Origin: Arthrobacter_N sp051262515 | Lineage (GTDB): Bacteria; Actinomycetota; Actinomycetes; Actinomycetales; Micrococcaceae | Assembly (NCBI RefSeq): GCF_051262515.1 | Contig: NZ_JBIMER010000017.1 | Location: 1 to 64,000, forward strand | DNA length: 64,000 bases | Direction: 5' to 3' | In this document: positions 23,765-32,231 of the stretch, in pieces | How positions within the stretch are numbered: position 1 is the stretch's first letter | Layout: the number at the start of each line of letters is the position of its first letter | The notes under the pieces: model-generated | What the model was told of the DNA's origin: nothing | The model's database searches: none | What the model saw: only the letters and a program-made list of their open reading frames with translations | Position numbers and translations under genes: made by a program

Positions 23765-24802
23765 ATGATTCGATTCGAGAACATCCAGGTCACCTTCGAC
23801 TCCTTCACGGCCGTCGAGGACCTCAACCTCCAGGTCGACCCTGGCGAGTTCTTCACCCTCCTCGGCCCCTCCGGCTGCGGCAAGACGACCGCGCTCAGGA
23901 CACTGGCGGGCTTCGTCGACCCAGCGCGCGGCGACGTCTACGTGGACGGCCGGAAGGTCACCCGCCTGCCCAGCGACAAGCGGCAGGTGGGCATGGTCTT
24001 CCAGAACTACGCGCTGTTCCCCTCCATGTCGGTCTGGGAGAACATCGCCTTCGGCCTCAAGGTCCGCCGAACCGCGGCCGACGAGCGGAACGAGCTGGTG
24101 GCGGACATGGCCCGGCGCGTGGACCTCTCCGAGGAGCAGCTCGGCAAGAAGGTTTCCGACCTCTCCGGGGGCCAGCAACAGCGCGTCGCCATCGCCCGCG
24201 CCCTGGTGCTCAAGCCCAAGATTCTGCTGCTCGACGAGCCGCTGTCCAACCTCGATGCCCAGCTGCGGCACCAATTGCGCGGTGAGCTCAAGGCGTTGCA
24301 GTCGGAATTCGGCATCACCACCGTCTACGTCACCCACGACCAGGACGAAGCGCTGACCATGAGCGACCGCATCGCCGTGTTCAACAAGGGCCGTGTGGAA
24401 CAGATCGGTACGCCCCAGGAAATCTACGATGCGTCCTCGACCGAGTTCGTCTGCAACTTCATCGGCGACAGCTCAACGCTCACCCCGCAACTGATCCACC
24501 AACTGAACGGATCGTCCGGGACGGCACTGAACCCCCGGCGGCTGTCGTACCTGCGCGTGGAGAAGGCGGCATTCGAATCGCCGGCAGGCGGGGCGGCGCA
24601 CGACGACGGGAGCGTCGCCGTCGACGGCCGCATCACCGCGCGGAACTACCACGGCCTCCACAGCCGCTACACGGTGCGCAGCCACGACGCGGACATCAAG
24701 GTCATCTTCAGGGAAAGCGGGCATGCGAGTCCGCAAGTGGGCGAATCCGTCCGGGTGAGGATCAATCCGGCGCACGTCCTGCAGTTTGGACACGCTGCGT
24801 GA
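23765..24802 (+). CDS. ABC transporter ATP-binding protein (FbpC/PotA-like)
   Basis: ATPase of 345 residues. Walker A is GPSGCGKTT (about 34-42), the Q-loop FQNYALFPSM (about 79), the signature LSGGQQQRVAIARAL (about 134-148), Walker B ILLLDEPLSNLD (about 154-165) and the H-loop VYVTHDQ (about 189). The C-terminal 110 residues form a TOBE-like regulatory domain. It starts 97 bases after the lipoprotein gene; its stop overlaps the GTG of the permease (GTGA). It energises uptake of the unidentified ligand. Confidence 0.9.
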   Translation: MIRFENIQVTFDSFTAVEDLNLQVDPGEFFTLLGPSGCGKTTALRTLAGFVDPARGDVYVDGRKVTRLPSDKRQVGMVFQNYALFPSMSVWENIAFGLKVRRTAADERNELVADMARRVDLSEEQLGKKVSDLSGGQQQRVAIARALVLKPKILLLDEPLSNLDAQLRHQLRGELKALQSEFGITTVYVTHDQDEALTMSDRIAVFNKGRVEQIGTPQEIYDASSTEFVCNFIGDSSTLTPQLIHQLNGSSGTALNPRRLSYLRVEKAAFESPAGGAAHDDGSVAVDGRITARNYHGLHSRYTVRSHDADIKVIFRESGHASPQVGESVRVRINPAHVLQFGHAA

Positions 24803-26574
24803 GTGGCGGAGGCAAGCTGCTGCGCTCGCCGTCGGTCCTGGTGACCATGGGGATCCTGCTGTGGTTCACGGCGGCGTTCCTGGTCTGGCCAAACATCAGC
24901 CTGCTGACCGAGACGTTCTTCCCGGACGGCAGGTTCTCCGGACGCGCCGTCGAAAAGCTCCTGTCCTCGGAGCGCGCCATGACTTCCCTGGGCAACAGCT
25001 TCCTGTTGGCCGTCGTCCTGTCCGTGAGCGTCAACGCCGTCGGCATCTTCGTGGTCTTGGTGACGCAGTACTTCCGGATCGCCGGTTCGAGGGTTCTGTG
25101 GCTCGGCTATGCCACCACGTTCATCTACGGCGGCATCGTCCTCGCGGCGGGGTACAAGTTCATCTACGGTGCGGACGGGATCGTCACCAAACTCCTGGCC
25201 GCATCGTTCCCGGGCATGGACCGGAATTGGTTCGAGGGGTTCTTCGCCGTCCTGGTCGTGATGACCTTCGCGACCACCACCAACCACATGCTGTTCCTGG
25301 GCGCAGCCATCAAGAACGTGGATTTCCAGACCGTGGAGGCGGCCCGGAATATGGGTGCGACTCCGTGGACCATCCTGCGCCGCGTGGTGCTTCCGACGTT
25401 GAAGCCGACGCTCTTCGCCGTCACCATCCTCTCCTTCCTGACCGGGCTGGGCGCGCTCAGCGCACCCCAGGTCCTGGGCGGACGGGACTTCGAGACCATC
25501 ACGCCGATGATCCTGACCTTCGCCAACTCGTCCACGTCCCGGGACATCGCGGCGCTGCTCGCTCTCATCCTCGGCGTGGCCACCATCGCCATGCTGGCCG
25601 TCATGACGCGGCTGGAACGGGGCGGGACCTACTACTCGGTGGCCAAGGTCGCGGCCCCCCTGCAGAAACAACGGATCGAACACCGGGGCGCGAACATCGC
25701 GGTCCACGCGGCGGCCTACCTGCTCTTCGCCGTCTATCTCCTGCCGCTGCTGTTGGTGGTGCTGTATTCGTTCATGGACAGCGCGGCCATCAGCACGGGC
25801 GTGCTCTCGGCGGAGCGGTTCACCCTGGAGAACTACGCGCGTGTCCTGACGCAGGACGAGGCGCTGCGGCCGTTCATCGTCAGCATTGTCTACAGCGCGA
25901 TGGCGGCACTGATCGCCGTGGGCGGCCTGCTGTTCGTCACGCGCATCCTGCAGAAGTACCGGGGGTGGGTGACGGGGACCTTCGAATACCTGCTGCACAT
26001 TCCGTGGATCCTTCCGGCGGCCATGATCGCGCTGGGGCTGCTCATCACCTACGACAGGCCGAACCCGCTGCTCGGGGGCGCCGTCCTCAGCGGGACCGTG
26101 TTGATCCTCCTGGTGGCCTTCGTCATCGTGAAGATCCCGTTCACGCTGCGGATGCTCAAGGCCGCGTTCGCTTCCGTCAACGAATCCATGGAGGACGCGG
26201 CCGCCATCATGGGGGCGGGCAGCCTCTACACCTTCCGGCGCATCCTGCTGCCCGCGGTGCTGCCCGCCGCAGCGGCCATCGCCGCCCTGAACTTCAACAG
26301 CCTGCTCGATGACTACGACACCGCCGTCTTCCTGGCCCACCCGCTGTATCAGCCGCTGGGACTGCAGATCAAGGCGAACACCGATGGCGGCTCCGGCGTC
26401 GACGCCATCGCCAACACGTTTGTGTACACGGTGCTGCTCATGATCGTCATGGGATTGACCATGTACCTCGTCTACGGCCGCGCGGGCCGGGGACCGCGTC
26501 GGCGCCGGATGGCCGCACGCGCTGACGTCGGTCCGGCGTTAGCCCCCGCGGGGGAGCCACCCGCTGGCGATTAG
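24799..26574 (+). CDS. two-domain ABC permease (FbpB-like fusion)
   Basis: Membrane protein of 591 residues with two fused permease halves, about 12 predicted helices. Each half has an EAA loop that contacts the ATPase: VEAARNMGATPWTILRRVVLP (about 179-199) and MEDAAAIMGAGSLYTFRRILLP (about 465-486). Such fusions are usual for Fe(III)/AEP/phosphate-ester importers. A basic, Ala/Pro-rich tail follows the last helix. It is translationally coupled to the ATPase. Its stop TAG shares the TTAG at 26571-26574 with the stop of the convergent monooxygenase gene. Confidence 0.9.
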   Translation: MSGGGKLLRSPSVLVTMGILLWFTAAFLVWPNISLLTETFFPDGRFSGRAVEKLLSSERAMTSLGNSFLLAVVLSVSVNAVGIFVVLVTQYFRIAGSRVLWLGYATTFIYGGIVLAAGYKFIYGADGIVTKLLAASFPGMDRNWFEGFFAVLVVMTFATTTNHMLFLGAAIKNVDFQTVEAARNMGATPWTILRRVVLPTLKPTLFAVTILSFLTGLGALSAPQVLGGRDFETITPMILTFANSSTSRDIAALLALILGVATIAMLAVMTRLERGGTYYSVAKVAAPLQKQRIEHRGANIAVHAAAYLLFAVYLLPLLLVVLYSFMDSAAISTGVLSAERFTLENYARVLTQDEALRPFIVSIVYSAMAALIAVGGLLFVTRILQKYRGWVTGTFEYLLHIPWILPAAMIALGLLITYDRPNPLLGGAVLSGTVLILLVAFVIVKIPFTLRMLKAAFASVNESMEDAAAIMGAGSLYTFRRILLPAVLPAAAAIAALNFNSLLDDYDTAVFLAHPLYQPLGLQIKANTDGGSGVDAIANTFVYTVLLMIVMGLTMYLVYGRAGRGPRRRRMAARADVGPALAPAGEPPAGD

Positions 26575-28481
26575 GCCCGTGGCGCGTCCAGCAGGATGCC
26601 GGCGAAGAACTCCGCCAGCTCCCCGTGCGCGTCCAGCGGCAGCACGTTCGCCACGTACTGGTCCGGGCGGACTACGACGACGGCGCCCCGCGCGCGGTCG
26701 ATCCCGCGGGCGTCGAAGATGTCCTCGGACGTCGGGTCCGGGGTGAACACCTTCTCGTAGTCGACCAGGCCGAACGGGCCCTTGCGCGGCAGCAGGAACT
26801 CCGGCAGGTCCGCGACCGAGAGCTCGCGGTGACCCTGCTGCAGCACCGCGCGCACGTCGAAAACCGCATCCGGATCGGCCCCGGCGGGCGTGTGGCGCCG
26901 CACCGGCGAGGCAACGCCGTCGGACAGGAAGCGGACGAGGCCGGCAAAGCCGGAATTCTCGGCGGGAGCCGCCGCGTCCCCGAACACGTAGATGCGCCAG
27001 CGGCCGTCCGCCTGGGCGACGTGTCCCAGGCCCAGCGGCTTGGCGTCGGCCAGCCGGATTACCGGGGCGGAGTGGAAGCGCTCGCCGACCGGGAAGCCGG
27101 ACGCCAGATGCTCGTGGGTGCCCCGTCCGGTGATCATGGACGGGGCGTAGTCGGTGCCGAAGCCCGCGGTGAACCGGCCGCCCTCGGTGAAGATCCGCTG
27201 GCGTTCGGCGGCGTCCATTCCGCCGGCTTCCGGGTTCCCCGGGTCCTTCGGCTTCGCGGCCATCGCGGAAGACCAGCGGGTGTCGAAGTCGATGAGCTCC
27301 TGGGCAATGACCTGCCTCTCCTCGGAGTAGGTGTCCAGCAGGGTCGCCGGGCTGCGGCCCTCCAGCACGGCCGCAAGTTTCCAACCGAGGTTGAACCCGT
27401 CCTGCATGGACACGTTCATGCCCTGGCCGGCCTTCGCGGAGTGCGTGTGGCAGGCGTCGCCGGCGATGAACACCCGCGGGGACCGCGTGCCACGCTTGGC
27501 GGGCAGGACGTCGTCGAACCGGTCCGCGACGCGCTGGCCGACCTCGTAGACGGACCACCAGGCCGTGTCCTTGACCTCCAGCGTGTACGGGTGGAGGATC
27601 CGCTGGGCGGCCTCGATGATCGAGTCCTGCGTGAAGCGGTTCCGCGCCTCGCGGTCGCCCGGGTCGAGGTCTCCGAGGTCCACGTACAGCCGGACCAGGT
27701 AGCCGCCCTCCCGCGGGATGATCAGGATGGAACCGCCGGAGGCCGACTGGATGGCGGATTTCAGCCGGATGTCCGGGAAGTCCGTGACGGCGAGGACGTC
27801 CATCACGCCCCACGCGTGGTTGCGCGCGTCCCCGCGCAGCTCGATGCCGAGCGAGGTGCGCACGGCGCTGCGGGCGCCGTCGCACCCCACGGCGTACTTC
27901 GCGCGGACGGTGACCTCGGTGTCGTCCGCGACCCGGCGCAGCGTTGCCGTGACCGGGTGGTCGCCGGAGTCCGCGACCTCGAGGCGCTCGAGCTGCAGTC
28001 CGTAGTCCGGTTCCAACCGGCTGGGGGAGCGGCGCATGTGCTCCAGGAGGTAGTCCTGCATCCGCGCCTGGTTCACGATCACGTGCGGGTATTCGGAGAG
28101 GCCGTCGGCGACGTCCTGGATCCGTCCGGTGCGCACGATCCCGTCGCCCTCCGGGCCCCAGAACGCCGTCTCGTTGACCCAGTAGGCCTCGCGGACGAGC
28201 TTCTCGGCGAGGCCGAACGCGTTGAACATCTCGACGGTGCGGCAGGCGACGCCGTCGGCCTGGCCCTTGGCGAGCGGTCCCTCGCGGCGCTCGATCACCA
28301 TCGTGGAGATCCCCGGGAACGCCGCCATTTGGCCCGCGAGGACGATGCCAGCCGGCCCGGTGCCGACGACGAGGACGTCGACCTCCCGGGGAAGCGCGCC
28401 GTCGGAGCGGTCCCGCCGTCCGGGCTCCGCCGGGACGTCTTCGGGGTCGCCGGGACGGTAGCCGTCTACGTAGAACTGCAT
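26571..28481 (-). CDS. FAD-dependent aromatic monooxygenase, 3-hydroxybenzoate 4-monooxygenase-like
   Basis: Flavoprotein hydroxylase of 636 residues. FAD motif VDVLVVGTGPAGIVLAGQM (about 34-52), the middle GCDGARSAVR (about 199-208) and the second FAD segment VFIAGDACHTHSAKAGQGMN (about 349-368). The C-terminal thioredoxin-like domain of the phenol hydroxylase family spans about 450-630. The N-terminus MQFYVDGYRPGDPE is seen in actinobacterial 3-hydroxybenzoate 4-monooxygenase-type proteins, which yield protocatechuate. An IclR-family regulator lies immediately upstream, as is usual for aromatic-acid genes. The exact substrate is uncertain. A perfect dyad (28554-28572) precedes it. Confidence 0.82.
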   Translation of the reverse strand: MQFYVDGYRPGDPEDVPAEPGRRDRSDGALPREVDVLVVGTGPAGIVLAGQMAAFPGISTMVIERREGPLAKGQADGVACRTVEMFNAFGLAEKLVREAYWVNETAFWGPEGDGIVRTGRIQDVADGLSEYPHVIVNQARMQDYLLEHMRRSPSRLEPDYGLQLERLEVADSGDHPVTATLRRVADDTEVTVRAKYAVGCDGARSAVRTSLGIELRGDARNHAWGVMDVLAVTDFPDIRLKSAIQSASGGSILIIPREGGYLVRLYVDLGDLDPGDREARNRFTQDSIIEAAQRILHPYTLEVKDTAWWSVYEVGQRVADRFDDVLPAKRGTRSPRVFIAGDACHTHSAKAGQGMNVSMQDGFNLGWKLAAVLEGRSPATLLDTYSEERQVIAQELIDFDTRWSSAMAAKPKDPGNPEAGGMDAAERQRIFTEGGRFTAGFGTDYAPSMITGRGTHEHLASGFPVGERFHSAPVIRLADAKPLGLGHVAQADGRWRIYVFGDAAAPAENSGFAGLVRFLSDGVASPVRRHTPAGADPDAVFDVRAVLQQGHRELSVADLPEFLLPRKGPFGLVDYEKVFTPDPTSEDIFDARGIDRARGAVVVVRPDQYVANVLPLDAHGELAEFFAGILLDAPRA

Positions 28482-28553
28482 GGTTCTCCTCGGTGGTTTG
28501 GGGGGTGATCGCTGAAGGAAACCCTAGTGAGGCGCATGACGCGCATGCCAGCA

Positions 28554-28572
28554 AATTCTGCACCGCAGAATT
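28554..28572 (-). promoter_or_regulatory. probable IclR operator before the monooxygenase gene
   Basis: AATTCTGC-ACC-GCAGAATT is a perfect 8-bp dyad, strikingly AT-rich for this DNA, 73 bases upstream of the monooxygenase ATG. A degenerate copy with the same spacing overlaps the start of the IclR gene (29365-29385 region). A terminator role for iclR is less likely because no T-run follows. Confidence 0.55.
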
Positions 28573-28588
28573 CTCGACGGGCGCGCGG

Positions 28589-29374
28589 TCAGGGTGTTTC
28601 GGGCTGGAGGTCCGCGAGAACGGCCGAGCAGGTGGCAAGGAGGTGCGCGACGGCGTCGTCCGCTTGGATGTCCGCGGCGCGGGAGAGCGGCGCGCCGACG
28701 GACAGCGCCAACGTGGAGCCGCGCGGCGTTCGGCCGACGACGGCGCCCACGGCCGCGATGTCCGCCTCCGTCCGTCCGAGGTTGACGGCGTAGCCGCGCG
28801 CGCGGATGGTGGCGAGCTCGCGCTGGAGCGTTTCGAGTTCCGCGGGCGCGAGGCGGTTGCCGGAGCGCCGGGCGGCGCGGCCGGTGTAGAGGTGGACGAC
28901 GGCGGCCTCGGGGAGCGACGCGAGGGCCGCCTTGCCGCCGGAGGACGTGTGCGCGGGAAGGACGGTGCCGGTCCGGTCGCCGATGCGGAGCAGTTGCGGA
29001 CCCTCGGCGCTGGAGAGGAAACGCGCGGTGACGCCGACGCGCTCGACCAGGTTGACGGTCTCGCGCACGGACCGCGCCAGCGCCTCCAGGTGGGGGCGGG
29101 CAAACGCGACGATCCCGTGCGTCGCGGCCTGCGCCGCGTCGGGGCGCAGGCGCGGGCCGGCGCAGTAGCGGCGTTGCTCGTCCTGGAGCGCGAAGCCGCG
29201 GTAGACGAGGGTGGCCATGAGGCGGTGCGCCGTGGAGGGCGCGACGCCGAGTTCGCGCGCGGCCTCGCCGATCCGCACCCAGTCCCGCTCCTGCAGCAGG
29301 ACGACCAGCCGCAGCGCGCTGTCTACTGACTCGACGGCGTATTCGGGGCGTTTGACGATGCTGGTTTTCGGCAC
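28589..29374 (-). CDS. IclR-family transcriptional regulator
   Basis: Regulator of 261 residues. The N-terminal helix-turn-helix reads GEAARELGVAPSTAHRLMATL (about 36-56). The C-terminal GAF-like effector domain spans about 75-250, with LPAHTSSGGKAALASL (about 139-154) typical of IclR. Start: the GTG at 29374 has no Shine-Dalgarno sequence but is preceded eight bases upstream by TAAAAT, so the mRNA is probably leaderless. It lies upstream of, and on the same strand as, the aromatic monooxygenase, whose expression it presumably controls. Confidence 0.87.
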   Translation of the reverse strand: MPKTSIVKRPEYAVESVDSALRLVVLLQERDWVRIGEAARELGVAPSTAHRLMATLVYRGFALQDEQRRYCAGPRLRPDAAQAATHGIVAFARPHLEALARSVRETVNLVERVGVTARFLSSAEGPQLLRIGDRTGTVLPAHTSSGGKAALASLPEAAVVHLYTGRAARRSGNRLAPAELETLQRELATIRARGYAVNLGRTEADIAAVGAVVGRTPRGSTLALSVGAPLSRAADIQADDAVAHLLATCSAVLADLQPETP

Positions 29375-29387
29375 AGCAGAATTTTAC
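29365..29387 (-). promoter_or_regulatory. leaderless iclR promoter with overlapping operator copy
   Basis: On the minus strand TAAAAT (29387-29382) is a good -10, and the GTG start lies at the expected transcription start. AAATTCTGC-TGT-GCCGAAAA overlaps it and repeats the dyad at 28554-28572 with two mismatches in one arm, suggesting autoregulation. Confidence 0.5.
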
Positions 29388-29412
29388 GTCCGCGGGGCGC
29401 TAGTGTGGCGGC

Positions 29413-29862
29413 ATGGTCGACGTCACCACGGAAATAACCATTGACCGCCCCGTCCACGAGGTCGCCGCCTATGCGGCCGACCCGCGGACGGCGACCCTCT
29501 GGTACGGCAACATCGTCAGTTCGCACCAGCTCACGCCCGGCCTGCTGGCCGTGGGCACCGAGATCGCCTTCACCGCCGTGTTCCTGGGACGGGAGCTGAG
29601 GTACACCTACACCGTCAGCGAATACGACGCGGGCTCCCTTCTGGTGATGCGGACGTCCGAGGGGCCCTTCCCGATGCGCACCACCTACCGGTGGGAGGAC
29701 GCGGGGGAGGGCCGCACGCGCATGACACTCCGGAACGACGGCGAGCCCAGCGGCTTCTCGCGGGCGATGGCGCCGCTAATGGCGCGCCAGATGAAGGCGG
29801 CTAACCGCAAGGACCTCGCGGCGCTGAAGCGCGTGCTCGAGGAAGGGCTGGCAGGAACGTGA
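29413..29862 (+). CDS. SRPBCC-family protein
   Basis: Small protein of 149 residues in the START/polyketide-cyclase-like fold. ITIDRPVHEVAAYAADPR (about 8-25) is the usual first strand and helix, and the C-terminal helix (residues 115-145) would close the hydrophobic cavity. Such proteins bind lipids or small ligands; function here unknown. It is divergent from the iclR gene with only 38 bases between starts, so the promoters overlap. Confidence 0.8.
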   Translation: MVDVTTEITIDRPVHEVAAYAADPRTATLWYGNIVSSHQLTPGLLAVGTEIAFTAVFLGRELRYTYTVSEYDAGSLLVMRTSEGPFPMRTTYRWEDAGEGRTRMTLRNDGEPSGFSRAMAPLMARQMKAANRKDLAALKRVLEEGLAGT

Positions 29863-29914
29863 CGGCAAGGGGCTGGGGCGATCCGGTGTCCAGGGTCGTG
29901 ACGGACCTGGGGCG

Positions 29915-30580
29915 TTAGGCGCGCGCGGCCATAAACCGCATCACCGGCTTCGCCAGGGACGCCCCGATGTCCTCCTGGGTCCGCTTGTTGCCCCGGACGA
30001 CGAAGGAGTGGTCGCCGCCCTCGGTCCATTCGACGGTCGCGTTCGCTCCGATGCGCTCGGCGACCGGGTCCAGTTCCTCCGGTTGGGCGAAGGTGTCGCG
30101 GGTGCCCTGCAGGAAGAGCATCGGAAGGGCCAGCCCGTAGAGGTGGGCGTCGCGGGGCTTTTCCGGCTTGCCCGGCGCGTGGAGCGGGTACCCGAGGAAG
30201 ACCAGTCCGGCGGCCGGCATGCCCTCGGCGACGGCCATCGACGCCATGCGTCCGCCGAACGATTTCCCGGCGGCCCACACGTGCTCGTTCTCCGCGCGGG
30301 ACACCGCCGCGTCCATGGCCTCCCGCCACGCGGCGATGGCCAGCGGCGGCCGGTCCGGGAAGCTCCGGCCCGCCTCGCGGTACGGGAAGTTGAAGCGCAG
30401 GGTGGCGACGCCGCCGTCGTTCAGCGCCTCGGTGAAACCCGTCAGGAACGGGTGTTCCATCCCGGCGCCGGCGCCGTGCGCCACCACCACGGACGCGGAC
30501 GGGTTCCGGGGACGCGCATAGGCGGCCGAGACCGGGGTTCCGTCGATATCCAGGGCAAACTCTTCGCGGTGCGGTCGCAT
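29915..30580 (-). CDS. alpha/beta-fold hydrolase (KAT8/dienelactone-hydrolase-like)
   Basis: Hydrolase of 221 residues. AHGAGAGMEHPF (about 34-45) gives the oxyanion region, GKSFGGRM (about 104-111) the nucleophilic Ser, LQGTRDTF (about 155) the acid and GGDHSF (about 188) the His. This small-hydrolase family is widespread in actinobacteria without an assigned substrate. It starts 19 bases upstream of the lysE-type stop on the same strand, so co-transcription with the exporter is possible. Confidence 0.8.
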   Translation of the reverse strand: MRPHREEFALDIDGTPVSAAYARPRNPSASVVVAHGAGAGMEHPFLTGFTEALNDGGVATLRFNFPYREAGRSFPDRPPLAIAAWREAMDAAVSRAENEHVWAAGKSFGGRMASMAVAEGMPAAGLVFLGYPLHAPGKPEKPRDAHLYGLALPMLFLQGTRDTFAQPEELDPVAERIGANATVEWTEGGDHSFVVRGNKRTQEDIGASLAKPVMRFMAARA

Positions 30581-30599
30581 GCGTCCAATCTACGGCGAT

Positions 30600-31250
30600 T
30601 CAGCCTGGGGACAAGGCGGGGATCCCGGCGACGAGGCTCCAGGCGATCGCGATCATCACGGCCGCGACGACGGCGTCCAGGACGCGCCAGGCGACGGGCC
30701 GGGCGAACAGGCCCCGGAGCGCGCGCGCCCCGTAGCCGACGACGACGAACCAGACCACGCTCGCGACGACCGCCCCGGCCGCGAACACCCACCGGGCCGC
30801 ACCGTGCGTCGACGCCACCGAACCGAGCAGCACCACCGTGTCCAGATAGACGTGCGGATTGAGCCACGTCAGCGCCAGACAGGTCAGCAGGGCCGTCATC
30901 CACGAGGCGCGCCCGACGGTGCCGTCCGCGCCCGCCGCATCGCCCTCCACCGTGAGCGCGGCCGGACGGAACGCCCGGACCAGCGCCAGCGCGGCGTAGC
31001 CGAGCAGGAACACGGCCCCGCAGATGCGCGCCGCGGTCATCGCCCACGGGGCGGCCTCAACGAGCGCGCCCATGCCCGCGGTCCCCGCCAGGATGAGGGC
31101 GGCGTCGGACAGGATGCAGACCGCGACGACGGTCCCCACGTGGCGGCGCAGGATTCCCTGACGCAGGACGAAGGCGTTTTGGGTGCCGATGGCGGCGATC
31201 AGGGAGATCCCGGTTCCGAACCCGGGCAACGCTGAGGAGAGGAAAGGCAT
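30600..31250 (-). CDS. lysE: LysE/ArgO-family basic amino acid exporter
   Basis: Membrane exporter of 216 residues with about six predicted helices. FGTGISLIAAIGTQNAFVLRQG (split at about 10-30) and TWLNPHVYLDT (about 131-141) are diagnostic of LysE/ArgO exporters of lysine and arginine. The start at 31250 lacks a ribosome site; a 14-bp palindrome sits five bases upstream. The divergent LysR-type gene at 31320 is the expected LysG regulator, which activates lysE when lysine, arginine or histidine accumulate. Confidence 0.9.
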   Translation of the reverse strand: MPFLSSALPGFGTGISLIAAIGTQNAFVLRQGILRRHVGTVVAVCILSDAALILAGTAGMGALVEAAPWAMTAARICGAVFLLGYAALALVRAFRPAALTVEGDAAGADGTVGRASWMTALLTCLALTWLNPHVYLDTVVLLGSVASTHGAARWVFAAGAVVASVVWFVVVGYGARALRGLFARPVAWRVLDAVVAAVMIAIAWSLVAGIPALSPG

Positions 31251-31254
31251 GGAT

Positions 31255-31268
31255 CGACCGTACGGTCG
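31255..31268. promoter_or_regulatory. 14-bp perfect palindrome in the lysE leader
   Basis: CGACCGTACGGTCG lies immediately before the lysE ATG and could mask the start by pairing in RNA, or be a protein site. The 69-base region 31251-31319 must contain both lysE and lysG promoters; TAATGA on the minus strand is a possible lysE -10. Confidence 0.4.
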
Positions 31269-31319
31269 CGGTTCCCATGAAGTCCAGATCATTATTTTCG
31301 GTATCCATGAGATTCTTTA

Positions 31320-32231
31320 ATGATGGATGTCTCCTCCGAGCAGTTGCGCACCCTGGCCGCGGTCGTGGACACCGGCACCTTCGAGGCCGCGGCCGCCGTC
31401 CTGAACGTAACGCCGTCGGCGGTCAGCCAGCGCATCCGACAGTTGGAACGCTGTGCGGGAACGGTGCTGTTGCGCCGGACCAAACCGGCCGGCACGACGG
31501 CGGCCGGCGACGTGCTGCTGCGTCTGGCCCGGCAGCTGGAGGCGCTGTCCGCGGACGCCGCGCTCGGGCTCCGGGGAGCCACCGGGGGGCCCGGCGCGGA
31601 CCGTGCGCGCCTCGCGATCGCGGTCAACGCGGATTCCCTCGCGACGTGGTTCGAGGGCGTCCTCGCGGACATGGCCGCGGACGCGGACCTGGAGCTCGAG
31701 GTGCTCCGCGAGGATGAGGGGATCTCGGCCGAACACCTGCGCACGGGCCGGGTCATGGCCGCCGTCACCACCAGTGACCGGCCGATCCAGGGGTGCACCT
31801 CCGAGCTGCTCGGAACGCTGGAGTACCACGCCATGGCCACGCCGGAGTTCGCCGCCCGGTGGTTCGGGCCCGCGCGGACGGCGCGGGCCGGCGGCGGCCA
31901 TCCGCTCGAGCGGGCCCCGGTGGTCCACTACGACCGCAGCGACGGACTGCAGTGGGGCGTCGTCCGTGGCGTCGCCGGCGCGGAAGCCTCCCCGCCGTCG
32001 CACTACGTCCCCGATTCGGCCCTGTTCGTCCGCGCCGTGGCCGCCGGGCTGGGATGGGGGATGGTGCCCGCCGGGCAGGCCCCGGACGACGGCTCGCTGG
32101 TCATGCTCGACGACGCGTGGTCGCGCCCCGTGCGCCTCTACTGGCAGCGCTGGAAGATCGAGACTCCCGCGTTGTCGCGCGTCTCGGCCGTGGTGTCCCG
32201 CGCCGCGTCCCAGTGGCTGGGCCTCGGTTAG
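31320..32231 (+). CDS. lysG: LysR-family regulator of lysine export (LysG/ArgP)
   Basis: Regulator of 303 residues. N-terminal helix-turn-helix: TGTFEAAAAVLNVTPSAVSQ then RIRQLE (about 18-45). The two-lobed effector domain follows, with CTSELLGTLEYHAMATPEF (about 157-175) as in ArgP/LysG. Two adjacent ATGs could serve as start; neither has a good ribosome site. Divergent from lysE. Its TAG stop shares the TTAG at 32228-32231 with the stop of the convergent carboxyethylornithine-synthase-like gene. Confidence 0.88.
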   Translation: MMDVSSEQLRTLAAVVDTGTFEAAAAVLNVTPSAVSQRIRQLERCAGTVLLRRTKPAGTTAAGDVLLRLARQLEALSADAALGLRGATGGPGADRARLAIAVNADSLATWFEGVLADMAADADLELEVLREDEGISAEHLRTGRVMAAVTTSDRPIQGCTSELLGTLEYHAMATPEFAARWFGPARTARAGGGHPLERAPVVHYDRSDGLQWGVVRGVAGAEASPPSHYVPDSALFVRAVAAGLGWGMVPAGQAPDDGSLVMLDDAWSRPVRLYWQRWKIETPALSRVSAVVSRAASQWLGLG

